Below are positions 1 through 6,551 of a DNA stretch of 64,000 nt, piece by piece. Position numbers and translations under genes: made by a program. Within the stretch, counting starts at the first letter, position 1; every line of letters starts with the position of its first letter. Origin of the DNA: Pseudomonas profundi (GTDB taxonomy: Bacteria > Pseudomonadota > Gammaproteobacteria > Pseudomonadales > Pseudomonadaceae); assembly GCF_008638305.1 (NCBI RefSeq), contig NZ_VTPZ01000001.1, forward strand, positions 124,001 through 188,000, written 5' to 3'. The notes beneath the pieces are model-generated. The model did not search any database. It was given only the letters and a program-made list of their open reading frames with translations, and had not been told where the DNA came from.

Positions 1-1088
1 TATTCGGGCAGCGGGTCGCCAGCAAGCGTGTCGAGCTCGGTTTGCAGCGCTTGATAGGCAGGCAAACCGGCCAGCGTATTGGTGCGCGGCGGGGTCAGGT
101 AGGTCTGGTACAGACACAAGGGTTCGAGCTGATTGCTCTGTAGCCGGTACAAGCCAGCGTAGGCAGACTCGCCCCGGGCTGCGGGTGAATAGAATCCCCA
201 GCTTTCATTCACCAGCACGAGGGTCTGGCCGTTGCGCTCAAGCACATCAATCGAAGCGTAGTCACTCGTCTGCGATGAGGATGCATGCGCGCGACCGCCG
301 TAGTTCGGCTGCTCGGCGACCCAGAGCGGCAGGGTCTGGTGATCCAGCACAGGCACGCCATCAACGCTGACGCCACGGGCCCGGCGCTCATAACCGGCGT
401 AGAGCCCCGCGTCATACAGGTTGACTGATATATCAGAGGCACCGACCTTCGTTTGCTGACTGCCTGCATGGCTGCCCGCCAATACCTGAACGCCCGGCAA
501 CGCATCCGGACGCGGTATGCCGTCGCGCTTGAACTCACGGTTGAGCGCTGCACCAGTGGCTTCACACATGCCCTGCCCGCGATTATCCACCAGGCGATAC
601 TCCGCATACGAGGACCAGGCATGCGCTTCCTTCTGAGTCTGTGGCGCTGGCACGGCCCAATCCGCCAGCTGTCGTGCACGCTTGCGATACATGGATTCCA
701 GGCAGGCAATCGCCTGCGGATTTGCCGCCTCAGCGCGCGCTTCCTCAGTCAGGCCGCACTGCCCGGCTCTGGACAGCATCCAACGGCGCTGATTGGCCTC
801 CAGCAACAAACCGCCGGGCACATCCAGCTCGCGCAGTTTTTGTCGGTATTGATCGACAACCTGATGATCGAGCCGGGAAAGCGCCTCACTGGCGCAGATC
901 TGTTGGTGCACCGCCGGCAGCGCACCGCCGCAGGCGAAGCTGGCCAGTGTTTGCGGTTTATCGGCGTAGCTGCGCGGCGTGTTGTCGTGAAAAGGCACCG
1001 GCCCAGAAACCGGCTCGGATACACAACCGCCTAGCAATGCGAGCGCCCCGGCCAACACAGCGCTCCGTTGAACAATCAGTACAGCCAT
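1..1088 (-). CDS. Lipoprotein with LprI/DUF1311-like domain (partial)
   Basis: The frame opens with ATG at 1088 and stays open to the left edge, so the C-terminus is missing (about 362 residues visible). The N-terminus is a lipoprotein signal with a lipobox (LLGGC, Cys at about residue 22), so the protein should be exported and lipid-anchored. Residues about 43-110 carry the spaced cysteines and the Leu/Asp/Arg-rich helix pattern of the LprI/DUF1311 family (FACGGALPAVHQQIC... then QRRWM...GQC). That family includes lysozyme-inhibitor lipoproteins. The remaining 250 residues look like a separate globular periplasmic domain I do not recognise. It lies 10 nt downstream of tonB and is probably co-transcribed with exbB-exbD-tonB. 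The LprI assignment covers only the N-terminal third; the function is inferred. Confidence 0.7.
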   Translation of the reverse strand, partial: MAVLIVQRSAVLAGALALLGGCVSEPVSGPVPFHDNTPRSYADKPQTLASFACGGALPAVHQQICASEALSRLDHQVVDQYRQKLRELDVPGGLLLEANQRRWMLSRAGQCGLTEEARAEAANPQAIACLESMYRKRARQLADWAVPAPQTQKEAHAWSSYAEYRLVDNRGQGMCEATGAALNREFKRDGIPRPDALPGVQVLAGSHAGSQQTKVGASDISVNLYDAGLYAGYERRARGVSVDGVPVLDHQTLPLWVAEQPNYGGRAHASSSQTSDYASIDVLERNGQTLVLVNESWGFYSPAARGESAYAGLYRLQSNQLEPLCLYQTYLTPPRTNTLAGLPAYQALQTELDTLAGDPLPE

Positions 1089-1098
1089 GGTCAGGCTC

Positions 1099-1806
1099 CT
1101 AATCTATAAATATTGCTGTGCCATAAATCGTGTAGCGCGACGCGCCCTGATTCGGCGGTGGCGGAAAGGGACCAGCCAGACGTATCGCCTGCTCAGCGGC
1201 GTCATCCAGCACGGCATCACCACAAGGGTCGATCTCGAAGGAAATCATCTTGCCCTGCGCATCCACCAGAATTTCGTAGGGGATATAGCAGCGGCGTTTG
1301 AAATCCTCGGGATCGCCCTTGTATCCCGGCGGTGGCTTGTAGGAAGAACCGGCCGGCCGCTTGAGATTGGCTATCACCTTGTTCTTCACCGTATCCGCGT
1401 AGCCTGACGGCACGGGCCTTCCGCGACCTGGAGAGTCACTGGCAGCCGGAGCAGGCGGTGCAGGCCAGTCATCATTCGCGCCAAAGGAATGCACCGGCGG
1501 GCCCTTGCGTTTCGGCGGAGCAGCGGCTTGCTGGCGCGGCGGAGGTGACGTTGGTTTGGCCGGTTCGGGCTCTGGCTCCGGTTCTGGCTCCGGTTCTGGC
1601 TCCGGTTCTGGCTCCGGCACAGGCTCGGGCTCGGGCTCTTTGGGCAGCTCAACCAGTTCTACAGCCATCACATTGGATTCTGGAGCCGCCTTGTGGCTGA
1701 ATCGCCCACTACTGAGCCATGCGATCAATGCCGCATGCACAATCACCGATACCACTATCACGCCTAAACGAACCAACCAGCCGGCATATGTGCTGGTCAT
1801 CTTCAT
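1099..1806 (-). CDS. tonB: TonB-family energy transducer
   Basis: 235 residues. One membrane anchor near the N-terminus (about 9-31), a long Pro/Glu linker of repeated EP units (about 56-85) that would span the periplasm, and a C-terminal TonB-like domain from about 160 (YIPYEILVDAQGKM...). The protein should couple the proton motive force harvested by ExbB-ExbD to TonB-dependent outer-membrane receptors. ATG 1806 shares one base with the exbD stop (TGATG) and has GGAG 5 nt upstream, so translation is probably coupled. The linker is encoded by a 12-bp tandem repeat (1574-1617). No receptor gene is adjacent, so the substrate is unknown. Confidence 0.85.
   Translation of the reverse strand: MKMTSTYAGWLVRLGVIVVSVIVHAALIAWLSSGRFSHKAAPESNVMAVELVELPKEPEPEPVPEPEPEPEPEPEPEPEPEPAKPTSPPPRQQAAAPPKRKGPPVHSFGANDDWPAPPAPAASDSPGRGRPVPSGYADTVKNKVIANLKRPAGSSYKPPPGYKGDPEDFKRRCYIPYEILVDAQGKMISFEIDPCGDAVLDDAAEQAIRLAGPFPPPPNQGASRYTIYGTAIFID
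1574..1617. repeat. 12-bp tandem repeat inside tonB linker
   Basis: Three perfect copies of GGCTCCGGTTCT plus a partial fourth, read on the plus strand. On the coding strand each unit encodes Glu-Pro-Glu-Pro, so a change in copy number would stay in frame and lengthen or shorten the periplasmic linker. Confidence 0.9.
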
Positions 1807-2240
1807 CAGGGCTCCAGCTCTTCGGTCGCCACCAGGCTGATGCGCGTATAGCCGGCTTTTTGCAGCGTATTCATCACCCGCATCAGGGTGCCGTAGTCAA
1901 CGGCCTGATCACCGCGCAGAAACATGCGGGTGTCGGTTTGACCGCCGGTCAGGCTTGTGACCAGCGAAGCGAGCTCGCCCAAGGCGACAGGCGTTTCCTG
2001 CACAAAAAGCGTCCCACCAGGCTGGACGCTGACGTACACCGGATCAGCCGGTGGCGGACTGGCGGTGGAGGCATTGCTGGGCAAGTCTACCGGTACGTCA
2101 ACGGTGGCGAGCGGCGCGGCCACCATGAAGATGATCAGCAACACCAGCATCACGTCGACGAAGGGCGTGATGTTCATTTCGGCGTTCTGCTGATAGTTAT
2201 GCCGCTTGACCATGGGGCCCGAGTTGAACTGGATGCTCAT
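1806..2240 (-). CDS. exbD: ExbD-like proton channel subunit
   Basis: 144 residues from ATG 2240. The cytoplasmic N-terminus is followed by one transmembrane helix with the conserved membrane Asp (D29, in NITPFVDVMLVLLIIFMV), which corresponds to the proton-carrying residue of ExbD/TolR. A periplasmic domain follows. The in-frame upstream start at 2279 lies inside exbB and is not preferred, because ATG 2240 sits one base after the exbB stop. It pairs with the neighbouring exbB and tonB in one energy-transduction operon. Confidence 0.88.
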   Translation of the reverse strand: MSIQFNSGPMVKRHNYQQNAEMNITPFVDVMLVLLIIFMVAAPLATVDVPVDLPSNASTASPPPADPVYVSVQPGGTLFVQETPVALGELASLVTSLTGGQTDTRMFLRGDQAVDYGTLMRVMNTLQKAGYTRISLVATEELEP

Positions 2241-2241
2241 C

Positions 2242-3108
2242 TCAACGCCCCTCGTCCATTTGCCGTGATACAGAGGCAATCATCTCGGCCGAGAAGTTAT
2301 CCAGCGAACCGACGAAGCCGTTAATGTCGCGGGCAAACTTGTTGAAGATCATCACCGCAGGGATAGCTGCGAACAGCCCCAGGGCAGTGGCCAGCAACGC
2401 TTCGGCAATGCCCGGCGCAACCACCGCCAGGCTGGCAGTCTTCATGGTGGCGATACTGGCAAAACTGTTCAGGATGCCCCATACGGTGCCGAACAGCCCA
2501 ATGAATGGCGCTGTCGCCCCGATGGTCGCGAGCACGCCCATCATGGTGCCCAGCCGTGCGAGATCACGTTCCTGGACGATGCTGGATGTGAGCGACATGC
2601 GCTGCAGCAAGCGATTGATCTGGTCGGCATTGGCCTCGCCATTACGGTGCCGGCCGAACTGCTTCAGCTCAGACTGAGCAACCTGCCACATCCGGCCCAT
2701 GGGGCTTTTATCTGCCTGCTCGGCCAATGTTGCCGTTTCACCTTTGCGAAACGCCGCGAGAAATTGCGCGTTGCTGCGGCGGGTCTGGTTGAAAACGATC
2801 AACTTCTCCATCAGTACCGCCCAGGTCAGTAGCGAGCAGCAGACCAGCAGAATCATCACCGCCTTGACCACCACATCGGCCTGCAGGAACATTTCCCGTG
2901 CGCCAAATCGTTCCATTTGAACCGCACTCCCCGCTTCGGTAGGCGCTGCATTGCTCTGCACAGGCTGGACCTGAGCCGCGGGTGCATCGGGTTGTTGCGC
3001 CAGTACCACACCGTTCATACCGCAAAGGACAATAAGTACGGATAACGCTGCCAATCGCATACGGGCCTGCCAGCGAGCCGCGCGGTTGAGGATAATACTC
3101 GTCTGCAT
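2242..3108 (-). CDS. exbB: ExbB-like MotA/TolQ/ExbB proton channel
   Basis: 288 residues from ATG 3108, chosen because GAGG lies 7 nt upstream. An earlier in-frame ATG at 3150 has no such site. The N-terminus has a hydrophobic signal-like segment and an Ala/Pro/Gln-rich periplasmic extension, then a TolQ/ExbB domain with three membrane helices (about 80-100, 185-205 and 225-250). The motif ATIGATAPFIGLFGTVWGILNSF is the family hallmark (quoted in two parts: ATIGATAPFIGLF, GTVWGILNSF). The N-terminal extension resembles the longer ExbB type of Pseudomonas. First gene of exbB-exbD-tonB; no convincing Fur box was found upstream. Confidence 0.88.
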   Translation of the reverse strand: MQTSIILNRAARWQARMRLAALSVLIVLCGMNGVVLAQQPDAPAAQVQPVQSNAAPTEAGSAVQMERFGAREMFLQADVVVKAVMILLVCCSLLTWAVLMEKLIVFNQTRRSNAQFLAAFRKGETATLAEQADKSPMGRMWQVAQSELKQFGRHRNGEANADQINRLLQRMSLTSSIVQERDLARLGTMMGVLATIGATAPFIGLFGTVWGILNSFASIATMKTASLAVVAPGIAEALLATALGLFAAIPAVMIFNKFARDINGFVGSLDNFSAEMIASVSRQMDEGR

Positions 3109-3175
3109 AGGAACCTCTTTTATCGTTGTTATCAGGCTCAGCCCACTCACCCCAACGGCAGTGACGGGTCTGAAT

Positions 3176-3466
3176 TCAAAGATTGAGCAAAGCGTGTAAA
3201 TTGGCTACATAACGCGCGAAGGCCTGACGCCCAGCGGGGCTGAGACGCACCCGTGTACGCGGCTTCTTGCCGGCGAAATCCTTGGTGATCTGTACGTACT
3301 CTGCGTTCTCCAGGGTGCCAAGGTGCGCACCCAGATTGCCGTCAGTCGCTTTCACGATGGATTTGAGCGCCACGAACTCCAGCCACTGATTCGCTTCGAG
3401 CGTGTTCAGCGCCGCCATGATTTTCAGGCGAACCGGCTGATGGATGATTTCGTCGGGGCTGTGCAT
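3176..3466 (-). CDS. Winged-helix DNA-binding regulator (ArsR/MarR-like, HTH_34 type)
   Basis: 96 residues from ATG 3466, one base after the stop of the upstream membrane-protein gene (TGACATG), so the two are translationally coupled. The sequence is a compact winged helix: a first helix with a short hydrophobic core (VRLKIMAALNT), a helix-turn-helix region (FVALKSIVKATDGNLGAHLGTLE), and a basic wing (KKPRTRVRLSPAGRQAF). The pattern is typical of small regulators such as HTH_34/PadR-like proteins that act as repressors. It most likely controls its own two-gene operon through the palindrome at 4051-4065. The effector is unknown. Confidence 0.75.
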   Translation of the reverse strand: MHSPDEIIHQPVRLKIMAALNTLEANQWLEFVALKSIVKATDGNLGAHLGTLENAEYVQITKDFAGKKPRTRVRLSPAGRQAFARYVANLHALLNL

Positions 3467-3467
3467 G

Positions 3468-4016
3468 TCAGAAATTCCGCAACCACAGGCCCGAGATCGC
3501 CAGCGTTCCGCCGAAGGCGAACGCCATCCACCACCAGAACCAGGCATCCAGCCACAGAAAACCAACCATGCTCAGCACAGCCAGTAGCACGCCGATAACG
3601 AGATAACGCGGCCTGAGCTGCACGCCACGCAGGATGTACAGCGTGGCCACGAACAAGGGTGCAAGCATGGCGCCCTGCCTGGGAGTCAGCGGCCACATGA
3701 CAATATTGATCAGCACGCAGAGCAGCAGAATGCTGCCGATCAGTGCGAGGTAGCGCCAGGCGATACCGGGAATGTCGGGATTGGTGCGGCGGGCAATGGC
3801 GCTACCGCCTATCAGCGCGATGACTACAGTCAGCGTCCATACGAGCAGGATGTAATCGGTGAACAGCCCGGTCAAAGCGAAGCCGATGATGTAGGCGAAA
3901 CCCCATAGGACCATCTGGCCCGACTCGGCCTGGTAGTCCTGAAACCCGGCGGCGCGGGCATTGATTTCGGCAATTTCCCGCAGAGCGCGGGCGGCTTCTT
4001 CGGCAGATGATGCCAT
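3468..4016 (-). CDS. Integral membrane protein, partner of winged-helix regulator
   Basis: 182 residues. A charged, helical N-terminus (about 1-35) is followed by about five hydrophobic segments (roughly 36-55, 58-75, 90-110, 115-130, 140-178); the last part is very aromatic (WLDAWFWWWMAFAFGG). No catalytic motif is visible. The gene precedes and is coupled to the small winged-helix regulator. Membrane protein plus small regulator pairs of this shape are common in bacteria and mostly uncharacterised. A sensor or stress role is possible but is only inferred. Confidence 0.6.
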   Translation of the reverse strand: MASSAEEAARALREIAEINARAAGFQDYQAESGQMVLWGFAYIIGFALTGLFTDYILLVWTLTVVIALIGGSAIARRTNPDIPGIAWRYLALIGSILLLCVLINIVMWPLTPRQGAMLAPLFVATLYILRGVQLRPRYLVIGVLLAVLSMVGFLWLDAWFWWWMAFAFGGTLAISGLWLRNF

Positions 4017-4049
4017 CAGAAAAAACTCTTGTTATTCGTTATGCAAAGT

Positions 4050-4078
4050 ACTCTATGTAATAGAGCGAACGAAAACAA
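4050..4078 (-). promoter_or_regulatory. Candidate promoter with overlapping palindromic operator
   Basis: On the minus strand TTGTTT (4078-4073) and TAGAGT (4055-4050) are separated by 17 nt and sit about 35-60 nt upstream of the ATG at 4016. The perfect inverted repeat CTCTAT-GTA-ATAGAG (4051-4065) overlaps the -10 element. This is a plausible autoregulatory operator for the downstream winged-helix regulator; the hexamers themselves are only moderately close to consensus. Confidence 0.4.
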
Positions 4079-4155
4079 GTATCGTCTCGAATTAAATAAA
4101 TAGGAATTTGTGACCCAATCGAGAGACAGGAAAGAGGTTCCAGTTTAGTCAGCGG

Positions 4156-4737
4156 TCATAGGTATTCCGACAGTAGCGCTTCAGCCCAGCCATCGAGTGG
4201 CTGATACCGCTCGAGAACACCCTCGCGCAAGCGCGCGATGCGTACGAAAGGCTGGTCCAGGCTGCTGTTATCGATGACGTGCACTTCATTGGCGAGTGCC
4301 AGCGCCCAGCGAACATTTCCCAAGGTGCGCGGGATGCGCGATTCGATCTTGTTTTCAGGCACCGCATGGCCGCCCTCGCCCACTCGCTGCGCGACCCGCG
4401 CCTTGTTCAGATCGGAACCGTCGAGATGGATAAATACCAGGATGACCTGATAACCGCGTGCTCTGGCTTCGGCGACGAAATCGATTTTGGAGGGATGCGA
4501 GAAGACGGTCTCATAGCAGAAGGTGGCGCCCTCCTGCAGCAATTCGTAGCGGATGACTTCGGCCAGTCGCGCCGCTCGATAGCTGGCCTCCTCCGGATTG
4601 TCGGGCGATAAGTCCCGGGCAATATTGTCGGCGTTAATGAAGACCATCCCGCGCGGTTCAAGAAACAGCCGGTAGAAGGTACTTTTACCCGCACCATTGC
4701 CACCGGTGAGGATCCAGAGCTGCTTTTGCGGCGGCAT
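4156..4737 (-). CDS. Zeta-toxin family P-loop kinase
   Basis: 193 residues. Walker A GGNGAGKST at residues 12-20, then a short beta strand ending in NAD (D37), which matches the position of the catalytic Asp in zeta/PezT kinases. The ETVFSHPSKIDF segment and GYQVILVFIHL strand follow the usual zeta order. Characterised members phosphorylate UDP-N-acetylglucosamine-type sugars and so block cell-wall synthesis. The gene lies 11 nt downstream of a ParD-like antitoxin gene, forming a toxin-antitoxin operon. Some chromosomal members of this family have no proven toxicity, so toxin function is inferred from family and context. Confidence 0.8.
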   Translation of the reverse strand: MPPQKQLWILTGGNGAGKSTFYRLFLEPRGMVFINADNIARDLSPDNPEEASYRAARLAEVIRYELLQEGATFCYETVFSHPSKIDFVAEARARGYQVILVFIHLDGSDLNKARVAQRVGEGGHAVPENKIESRIPRTLGNVRWALALANEVHVIDNSSLDQPFVRIARLREGVLERYQPLDGWAEALLSEYL

Positions 4738-4748
4738 GGCTCAGATGA

Positions 4749-5153
4749 TCATCCCTTTAAGGGCACGAAATGACCGTCGCGAAACCGCCCGGTCTCGACG
4801 CGCCCGTCCGGATGATGTTGCTCGAGCAGACCGGGCATTGATCGACTGGCCTGATAGCGGATCGTCGACGCGCTGACCCGGTCGCCAAGTGTTCCAGTAG
4901 CGCGCGCCAGATCGATGTCTGCGAACACATCGTCAGATGCAACCGGCTCGGCGCGCACAGGCTCGACACGGATCCGCGCCAGCCCTTCCCTGATGGCAAG
5001 CAATGCCCGCGCATCCAGATCGCGCTCTACTGCGCGGCCGATCTCGGCCCAGTATTCAATCTGGCGCGGCGTGGTGCGTTTTTCCAGGCTGCCCTGGGTC
5101 GCTGCGGCCACTACCAGTTTTTCATCAAGTCGAAGCGGTGAAGACGTAGCCAT
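4749..5153 (-). CDS. ParD-like antitoxin
   Basis: 134 residues from ATG 5153, preceded by AGGAG at 7 nt. An in-frame ATG two codons earlier sits too close to that site. The N-terminal half contains the ParD_like pattern (LRLDEKLVVAAATQGSLEKRTTPRQIEYWAEIGRAVE, here split: LDEKLVVAAA, SLEKRTTPRQIEYWAEIG), a ribbon-helix-helix-type DNA-binding segment. The C-terminal half (about 60-134) is charged and probably wraps the toxin. It is upstream of the zeta gene, as expected for an antitoxin, and the palindrome at 5194-5212 is a likely autoregulatory site. Assignment is from sequence pattern and context. Confidence 0.75.
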   Translation of the reverse strand: MATSSPLRLDEKLVVAAATQGSLEKRTTPRQIEYWAEIGRAVERDLDARALLAIREGLARIRVEPVRAEPVASDDVFADIDLARATGTLGDRVSASTIRYQASRSMPGLLEQHHPDGRVETGRFRDGHFVPLKG

Positions 5154-5193
5154 AACCATTCTCCTGATCAACAGACCCTTGCCACCTTAGCAA

Positions 5194-5212
5194 TTGTAGC
5201 GTCGCGCTACAA
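5194..5212. promoter_or_regulatory. Perfect 8-3-8 palindrome, candidate antitoxin operator
   Basis: TTGTAGCG-TCG-CGCTACAA is a perfect inverted repeat 41 nt upstream of the antitoxin ATG. On the minus strand it contains TACAAT, a good -10 match, so binding here would block transcription. Ribbon-helix-helix antitoxins commonly repress their own operon through such sites. Confidence 0.55.
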
Positions 5213-5239
5213 GCGGGCCTGTGTATCAGAACGTGCTGG

Positions 5240-6247
5240 TCAGAAGCCTTCGCCAGCCAAGCGGTCAGCCAGGTCCTCAAGGATATCGAGCCCCTGCACG
5301 TCGGTATCCAGCCAGGGCAAACGCGGCCTAGGCAGCGTGGCAAACGCCTCATCAATCCGCTGCAGATAGGTAGCCTCCTGTTGTCGCCGGCGTTCAAGAA
5401 AGGCGCCATCGGCTTCGACCGGTATGACCCGATTCACCAGCGTGGCCACCACAGGAATACCTGCCTCCTGCAGCGTGGTAACCGCCCTGGCTGTTTCCAG
5501 AATCGGCAGGCGCTCCGGAGTGAGAACAAACATGAAACCGCTCAGAGATGCATCTTCCAGCTGGCGACGCGCCTGATGGAACAGCCTGCGCCGGTTGAGC
5601 AGCGTTTCCGCTATGTCCCGCGTGCGCTGGTCCAGCGCGCTCAATGCATCCTCCTTCGGATCATCGAAGGGAGAACTCACGTCTCGACCCGCCTTGGGCG
5701 TCAGGTGTTTCAGTACCTTGCCCAGCTGCTCGGACTTGCGGTTATGCGTGAGCAGGCCGTCGGTCCAGGCGGCCATGGCCTCGGGCAAGGTCAACAGGCG
5801 CAGGGTGTGGCCGGTTGGAGCCGTATCGAAGATGATCAGGTCATAGGCCAATTCAGAGTCGGTAATCAGCCGGGCGATGCGCTCCAGCAGCGCCGCCTCT
5901 TGCGCACCTGGGGACTGGCGGGTCAATTGCATCTGGCGCTTGAGCTCGTCCATCATTTCCGGCGCAGCGAAGCCGCGCATCTGCGCCGTGACCCGCGCGA
6001 GATGCGCCTCGACCTCGATATCCGGATCAATTTCCATGGCATCCAGATTAGGCAGCAGGCGACGCGGTGTATCGTCCAGTTGCCTAGCGAATACGTCGCC
6101 CAGGCTGTGCGCAGGATCAGTGGAAACGATCAGGCAGCGCTTGCCCCGACGAGCGGCCAATACCGCCAGCGCAGCCGACACCGTGGTTTTGCCCACGCCA
6201 CCTTTACCGCCGACCCAGACCAGGCGGCGATCTAATAAATCAAACAT
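5240..6247 (-). CDS. ArsA/GET3-like ATPase
   Basis: 335 residues from ATG 6247. Single-copy ArsA/GET3 ATPase: deviant P-loop GGKGGVGKTT at 13-22, switch I-like STDPAHSLGDVF, and the DTAPTGHTLRLLTLP signature. It is half the length of the double ArsA of arsenite pumps. Only one Cys (in the GKRCLIVST strand) is present, so neither the As(III)-binding cysteines of ArsA nor the CxxC zinc clasp of GET3 can be formed. Arsenic transport is therefore unlikely. It lies 22 nt downstream of a small protein ending in Cys-Cys and of cstA, so it may act on that membrane transporter or its small partner. The function is unknown. Confidence 0.8.
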   Translation of the reverse strand: MFDLLDRRLVWVGGKGGVGKTTVSAALAVLAARRGKRCLIVSTDPAHSLGDVFARQLDDTPRRLLPNLDAMEIDPDIEVEAHLARVTAQMRGFAAPEMMDELKRQMQLTRQSPGAQEAALLERIARLITDSELAYDLIIFDTAPTGHTLRLLTLPEAMAAWTDGLLTHNRKSEQLGKVLKHLTPKAGRDVSSPFDDPKEDALSALDQRTRDIAETLLNRRRLFHQARRQLEDASLSGFMFVLTPERLPILETARAVTTLQEAGIPVVATLVNRVIPVEADGAFLERRRQQEATYLQRIDEAFATLPRPRLPWLDTDVQGLDILEDLADRLAGEGF

Positions 6248-6269
6248 ATTCGTTCCTTGCGGCAACAGA

Positions 6270-6551
6270 TCAGCAACAGCGGAAATGATCCAGCGGGGAA
6301 TGTTCCATACCCTGGCGCTTGTGCCAGTCATGGAAGCGCTCAAGCAACAGCGGCTGCAGCTCAAGCGTGTAATAGGCCGCAGGATTGGGAACGCCCATCA
6401 TCTCGGCAAACACCAGGAGCATGAACAGATCATCCTCGTCGCGCCTGGCGCGGGCAATCGCGCCGCGATAACGGGTGCTGTAGACCTCTTCCAGAAAAAA
6501 GCGCGCCCGGCCTAACCAGGCGCGCCATTCGGATGGCGTCTTGCTGGACAT
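6270..6551 (-). CDS. Small cory-CC-star-type protein
   Basis: 93 residues; ATG 6551 overlaps the cstA stop codon by one base (TGATG), giving tight coupling. It is highly charged and helical with a YSTRYRGAIAR segment, an acidic RRDEDDLFMLLVFAEMMGVPNPAAYYTLEL core, quoted here as RRDEDDLFMLL and GVPNPAAYY, and ends exactly with Cys-Cys before the stop. I associate this pattern (conserved Arg-Tyr core and terminal CC) with the family named cory-CC-star, often found beside ArsA-like ATPases; this is from memory. The terminal CC could bind metal or be modified. Function unknown. Confidence 0.65.
   Translation of the reverse strand: MSSKTPSEWRAWLGRARFFLEEVYSTRYRGAIARARRDEDDLFMLLVFAEMMGVPNPAAYYTLELQPLLLERFHDWHKRQGMEHSPLDHFRCC

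Noticed and set aside
3109-3175. Fur box upstream of exbB
   Set aside because: The only candidate, GATAACAACGATAA, matches few positions of the 19-bp palindrome. Iron control cannot be claimed.
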